In this document: piece after piece, positions 60,880 to 64,000 of the stretch
Numbering within the stretch: the stretch's first letter is position 1
Layout: the number at the start of each line of letters is the position of its first letter
Assembly (NCBI GenBank): GCA_050951095.1
Contig: JBMNIQ010000007.1
Location: 62,001 to 126,000, forward strand
Reading direction: 5' to 3'
DNA length: 64,000 nt
Origin: UMGS1519 sp050951095
GTDB taxonomy: Bacteria > Actinomycetota > Coriobacteriia > Coriobacteriales > Eggerthellaceae
Program-made: the position numbers and the translations under genes
Notes under the pieces: generated by a model
What the model was told of the DNA's origin: nothing
Seen by the model: the letters and a program-made list of their open reading frames with translations, nothing else
Databases searched by the model: none

Positions 60880-61394
60880 CGTCCGCCTTCTCCCCTTCCC
60901 GACGGCACCGCATTCACCAGATAGCAGACAGCCGCCGCCAGGGCGTCTGCCGCATGATCCGGATGCGGTTCCTCTTCCAGATTCAATAGCTGCCGCATCA
61001 TGTACTGCACTTGGCGCTTGTCCGCCTGACCGGTGCCCACCACCGTCTGCTTGATGGTGGAGGGCGCGTATTCGCCCAGGTCAAGCCCATGCTCGGCACA
61101 GGCGACCAACGCCGCCCCGCGCGCCTGCCCCGTGGCGAACGCGCTGGTGGTGTTGTTGCCGAACCAGACGGTCTCGATTCCGACGGCATACGGCCGGTAC
61201 CGTTCGATAACGGCGCCCACCTGCTGGTATATCTTCAGCAAGCGCCGATGCAGCGGCGTGTCGCTGTACGTGGCCACGCATCCGTATGCCACGCAGCGAA
61301 AGCGCATGCCGTTGCGCTCAACCAATCCCCATCCGGTATGGGCCAGACCGGGATCGATACCCAGCACGACGTCCCGGGATCCATTCGTTCGCAC
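60876..61394 (-). CDS. ruvC: Holliday junction resolvase RuvC
   Basis: Endonuclease resolving Holliday junctions, 172 residues. The acidic catalytic residues are in VLGIDPGLAHTGWG (Asp), AVGIETVWFGNNTTSAF (Glu) and PHPDHAADALAAAVC (Asp/His-Asp). The start is GTG at 61394 with AAAGGA upstream. It is the first gene of ruvCAB and has a LexA-type operator at its promoter. Confidence 0.96.
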   Translation of the reverse strand: MRTNGSRDVVLGIDPGLAHTGWGLVERNGMRFRCVAYGCVATYSDTPLHRRLLKIYQQVGAVIERYRPYAVGIETVWFGNNTTSAFATGQARGAALVACAEHGLDLGEYAPSTIKQTVVGTGQADKRQVQYMMRQLLNLEEEPHPDHAADALAAAVCYLVNAVPSGRGEGGR

Positions 61395-61427
61395 GCTTTG
61401 TTCCTTTCGATGCCGCTATTGCAAATG

Positions 61428-61441
61428 CAAACATTTGTTCG
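61428..61441 (-). promoter_or_regulatory. LexA/SOS box at the ruvC promoter
   Basis: On the minus strand CGAACAAATGTTTG matches the Gram-positive/actinobacterial SOS box (CGAAC-N4-GTTCG type) with one change in the right half. It lies 1 base after the -10 hexamer and 34 bases before the start codon, so bound LexA would cover the transcription start. Confidence 0.75.
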
Positions 61442-61442
61442 C

Positions 61443-61451
61443 AGTATAGCA
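61443..61451 (-). promoter_or_regulatory. Extended -10 promoter of ruvCAB
   Basis: Minus-strand TGC-TATACT directly precedes the LexA-type box. No clear -35 is visible, as at the other TGC-type promoters in this window. Confidence 0.6.
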
Positions 61452-61629
61452 CACGGAATGCAGCAAGAAATGCACGCGGCGGCGCGCACGGGGAACATCC
61501 ACGATGCGTCCTCGGAGGCGGTCGCGGCGCCCCGTGCCGCGTACGGGCTTTTCGCCGCCTTCCGCCGATGCGCGGGCGAAATGGGCAGATATCGCCGAAT
61601 GCCGCCATCATGGATGCAGAAGCGCATAG
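61452..61629. other. Gene-free stretch between ruvC and thrC promoters
   Basis: There is no convincing gene. The stretch is G/C-rich. A small hairpin CCCGT/ACGGG followed by CTTTTCG (61531-61552, plus strand) looks terminator-like but has no upstream gene on that strand in this gap. Confidence 0.35.
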
Positions 61630-61635
61630 TATACT
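61630..61635 (+). promoter_or_regulatory. -10 element upstream of thrC
   Basis: TATACT followed by a T-run lies 105 bases upstream of the thrC ATG. It implies a leader of about 100 bases. Confidence 0.4.
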
Positions 61636-61699
61636 TTTTTGTTATCCGAAGCCGCAGCAGACGCCTCCGAAGCCGACATGCACGCCGGCGCCCGAACGG

Positions 61700-61729
61700 C
61701 CTTCGGAATTGAGGCGAATCCACCGAAGG
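61700..61729 (+). promoter_or_regulatory. Hairpin covering the thrC Shine-Dalgarno site
   Basis: The seven-base arms CCTTCGG and CCGAAGG are perfectly complementary with a 16-base loop. The right arm contains the AAGG of the ribosome-binding site (AAGGGA, 9 bases before ATG), so the closed hairpin would hide it. Confidence 0.4.
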
Positions 61730-61740
61730 GAACACAGAAG

Positions 61741-63286
61741 ATGTCGCAGAACCTTTATATCGATACGCGCGGACGCTGCGCGGAGCCCGTCCCCTATACG
61801 CAGGCCGTCATCGACGGCCTGGCCGAAGGCGGCGGACTGTACGTGGCCCAGAATATTCCCCATATGGACTTGGACGACATCCTGTCCCTGGCGAAGCTGC
61901 CGTATCGCCAGCGCGCCGCTGCCGTATACCGCGCATTCGACGTGGACTTGGACGATGCCGTCATCGACTCCATCATGGAGGGGTCCTACGGCACGAACTT
62001 CGACGATGAGCGCATCTGCCCCATCACCTCCCTTGATGACAACACGCATGTGCTGGAGCTTTGGCATGGCCCCACCAGCGCATTCAAGGACATGGCGCTG
62101 CAATGCCTGCCGCGCTGCTTCTCCGCGGCGGTGAAGCAGCAGCAGGAGCAGGGCAAACTGGACCACGACTTCCTGATTCTGGTTGCCACGTCCGGCGATA
62201 CCGGCAAGGCGGCGCTGGAAGGCTTCAAGGACCAGGACCATGTGAGCATCGGCGTCATGTATCCGGACGGCGGCGTCAGCGACATCCAATACCGCCAGAT
62301 GGCCACGCAGGCGGGCAACAACGTCAAGGTCTGGGCCGTTCGCGGCAACTTCGACGACTGCCAGACGGGCGCAAAGGCCGTGTTCAACGACAACGCATTC
62401 GCCGACGAGCTGCAGAACAACTACCGCATTGCCCTGTCCAGCGCGAACTCCATCAACTGGGGCCGCCTGATGCCGCAGATCGTCTACTACGTTTCCAGCT
62501 ACGCCCAGCTGGTTGCGGACGGGAAAGTGGAGCCCGGGAAGCCCATCGACGTATGCGTGCCCACGGGCAACTTCGGCAACATCCTGGCTGCATGGTATGC
62601 AAAGCAGATGGGCACGCCCATCGAGCGCCTGCTGTGCGCCAGCAACGAGAACCGCGTGCTGACGGACTTCATCAACACGGGCGTGTACGACATCTCCGAC
62701 CGCGAGTTCGTGCTGACGCCGTCGCCGTCCATGGACATCCTGGTCTCTTCGAACCTGGAGCGCCAGCTGTTCGAGCTGACCGGCCGCGACGCCACGGCCA
62801 TCGCCGGATGGATGGAAGACCTGAACAAGCGCAAGCGTTTCGAGATCGACGGCGATACGCTGGAGAAGCTGCATGCCGACTTCGCCTCCGATTCCGTGAA
62901 CAGCAAGGATTGCCTGAAGACGATCAAGGACGTCTACGACCGCTACGGGTATCTGCTTGACCCGCACAGCGCCGTGGCCTTCCGCGTTGCCCAGAACCTG
63001 CGCGGCAGCAACCCCGTGCTGATTGCCAGCACGGCGCATTGGGCGAAGTTCGGCGCCAACGTCTACCGCGCGCTTCATGACCTTGCCCCGCACGACGAGC
63101 TGCCCGAAGACGTGGCCGCACTGAGCGGATTGCGACCTCAATCGCCTGGTGGAGCGCGAAACGGGCTGCGGGCCCATTCCCGCCGGCCTTGCCGAGCTGG
63201 ACAGCCTGCCCATCCGCTTCACGGAAGTCATCGACGGCAACACGGGCGCCATCGAGAACGCCGTTCGCGAGATGCTGAGCGAATAG
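61741..63286 (+). pseudogene. thrC: Threonine synthase, frameshifted near the 3' end
   Basis: PLP enzyme converting O-phosphohomoserine to threonine. The frame from 61741 encodes a normal start (MSQNLYIDTRGRCAEPVPYT), the PLP-lysine region HGPTSAFKDMALQCLPRCF, the glycine loop ATSGDTGKAALEGF and VPTGNFGNILAAWYAKQMG. After VAALSG (63126-63131) the homologous C-terminus (CDLNRLVERETGCGPIPAGL to REMLSE) continues one base out of frame and stops at 63286. One extra base, probably in GGATTGC, explains this. About 50 residues are affected. It may be a real mutation or a sequence error. Confidence 0.85.
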
Positions 63287-63309
63287 CCGCCATTGGAAGG
63301 AGCTGCTCC

Positions 63310-64000
63310 ATGATGTTGCACGATATTCAGGGAGTCTATTCCAACCATTATCAGGAGAAGGACCCGCATCCCCGCGATCGGGTCCTTTCCTTTTCCGGAT
63401 CGACGCTGCTCATGAAGCGTCACGGTGAGGAGATCGCGTTGCCCACCGTCTCCGAATGCGATTTGGACAACCGCAGCGCCACGTACCTGTTCTCCATAGA
63501 CGACTGCGCGTATTTCCTGGATCGCGCTCCAGGAAATTTGCAAGACGATGCTACCCGCACGCTGCTGGGGCAGCACGGCATCGATGCCGGTCAAACGGGT
63601 GCCGGGCGAAATGCGTCGCCCGCCGAGTACGCGTACCAGCCCCTGGCAAATTTCCAGTGGATACAGCCGAGGGATACCCGCTTCGCCGTAGAGGTGGGCT
63701 GGCAGCTTTCCCACTGGTATGCGGATAACCGATTCTGCGGACGATGCGGTGCACCGACGGAAGCCGACCATGTCGAGCGCATGCTGCGCTGCCCGGAATG
63801 CGGCAACATGATCTACCCGAAAATCAGCCCCGGCATCATCGTCGGCATCATCGACGGCGATAACCTGCTGCTGACCCGCTATGCCGGAAGGGGCTTCAAG
63901 GCATGGGCGCTGGTGGCGGGCTTCACGGAAATCGGCGAGCCGCTGGAGGACACCGTGCGCCGCGAGGTCATGGAGGAAGTGGGCCTGCACGTGAAGAACA
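63310..64000 (+). CDS. nudC: NADH pyrophosphatase NudC (partial, runs off right edge)
   Basis: Nudix hydrolase acting on NADH and NAD-capped RNA. The visible 230 residues include the N-terminal domain, the zinc ribbon RFCGRCGAPTE and LRCPECGNMIYPKISPG (two Cys pairs), and the start of the Nudix box (AGFTEIGEPLEDTVRREVME). ATG at 63310 has GGAAGGAG at 7 bases. It is in the same frame that thrC enters after its frameshift, with no stop between them. The C-terminus lies outside the window. Confidence 0.92.
   Translation, partial: MMLHDIQGVYSNHYQEKDPHPRDRVLSFSGSTLLMKRHGEEIALPTVSECDLDNRSATYLFSIDDCAYFLDRAPGNLQDDATRTLLGQHGIDAGQTGAGRNASPAEYAYQPLANFQWIQPRDTRFAVEVGWQLSHWYADNRFCGRCGAPTEADHVERMLRCPECGNMIYPKISPGIIVGIIDGDNLLLTRYAGRGFKAWALVAGFTEIGEPLEDTVRREVMEEVGLHVKN

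Noticed and set aside
61642..63990. A 782-codon minus-strand open frame opposite thrC and nudC
   Set aside because: The plus strand encodes clear ThrC and NudC motifs. The minus-strand product is His/Arg/Val-rich filler typical of antisense shadows.

Overview
The window is GC-rich, densely coded and mostly on the minus strand. Gene content and order (an atp operon beside upp-glyA-rpiB, frr-uppS-cdsA-dxr-M50 protease-ispG-proS, ruvCAB, an anaerobic AprAB/siroheme sulfur pathway, a gallate-decarboxylase-type lpdDCB operon, an IS150-group element) suggest an anaerobic gut-type actinobacterium of the Coriobacteriia, probably Eggerthellales. That placement is inferred from gene content only; no rRNA gene is present and I recognise no tRNA gene.

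Layout. 1-7071: F1Fo ATP synthase operon (atpC cut by the left edge, then D, G, A, H, F, E, B, I-like), read leftwards. 7380-12732: dCMP deaminase, upp, glyA, rpiB, glpK, tsaC. 12902-15893: polytopic LPG-synthase-like membrane protein, a J-domain membrane protein and a small unknown. 16042-18687: panC, panB and a PanG-type ketopantoate reductase. 18847-27245: a ten-gene sulfur operon. 27281-28749: intact IS3-family element. 28750-29189: AT-richer non-coding DNA, the displaced leader of the sulfur operon. 29190-31822: lpdDCB. 31886-34068: polysaccharide deacetylase and a LysR regulator. 34170-42646: proS, ispG, M50 protease, dxr, cdsA, uppS, frr, pyrH. 42815-49577: HtrA protease, acpP, tsf, rpsB, aroE, amino acid:cation symporter. 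49839-51595: an EcfA-type ATPase pair. 51670-57899: DUF1292 protein, secDF, tgt, HAD phosphatase, queH. 58120-61394: cold-shock protein, small unknown, ruvBAC. 61741-64000: thrC (frameshifted) and the start of nudC.

The most notable locus is the sulfur operon. Read together, its genes describe sulfate to homocysteine on a carrier protein: CysDN activates sulfate to APS, AprAB (normally a dissimilatory enzyme) reduces APS to sulfite, a small ferredoxin-fused siroheme reductase makes sulfide, and a ThiS-like carrier ending GGGAC, a ThiF-like activator and a JAMM peptidase would build a C-terminal thiocarboxylate that MetY uses on O-acetylhomoserine. This matches the HcyS/HcyF/HcyD logic described for Wolinella. 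An IS element sits upstream of aprA, exactly in the loop of what was an intrinsic terminator, separating the operon from its native leader.

Other points of interest are a LexA-type box on the ruvCAB promoter, a thrC frameshift that leaves thrC open in frame into nudC, an M50 protease with a helix-turn-helix-like insert in place of a PDZ domain, and a 104-bp inverted-repeat-bounded non-coding element near 58.5 kb.
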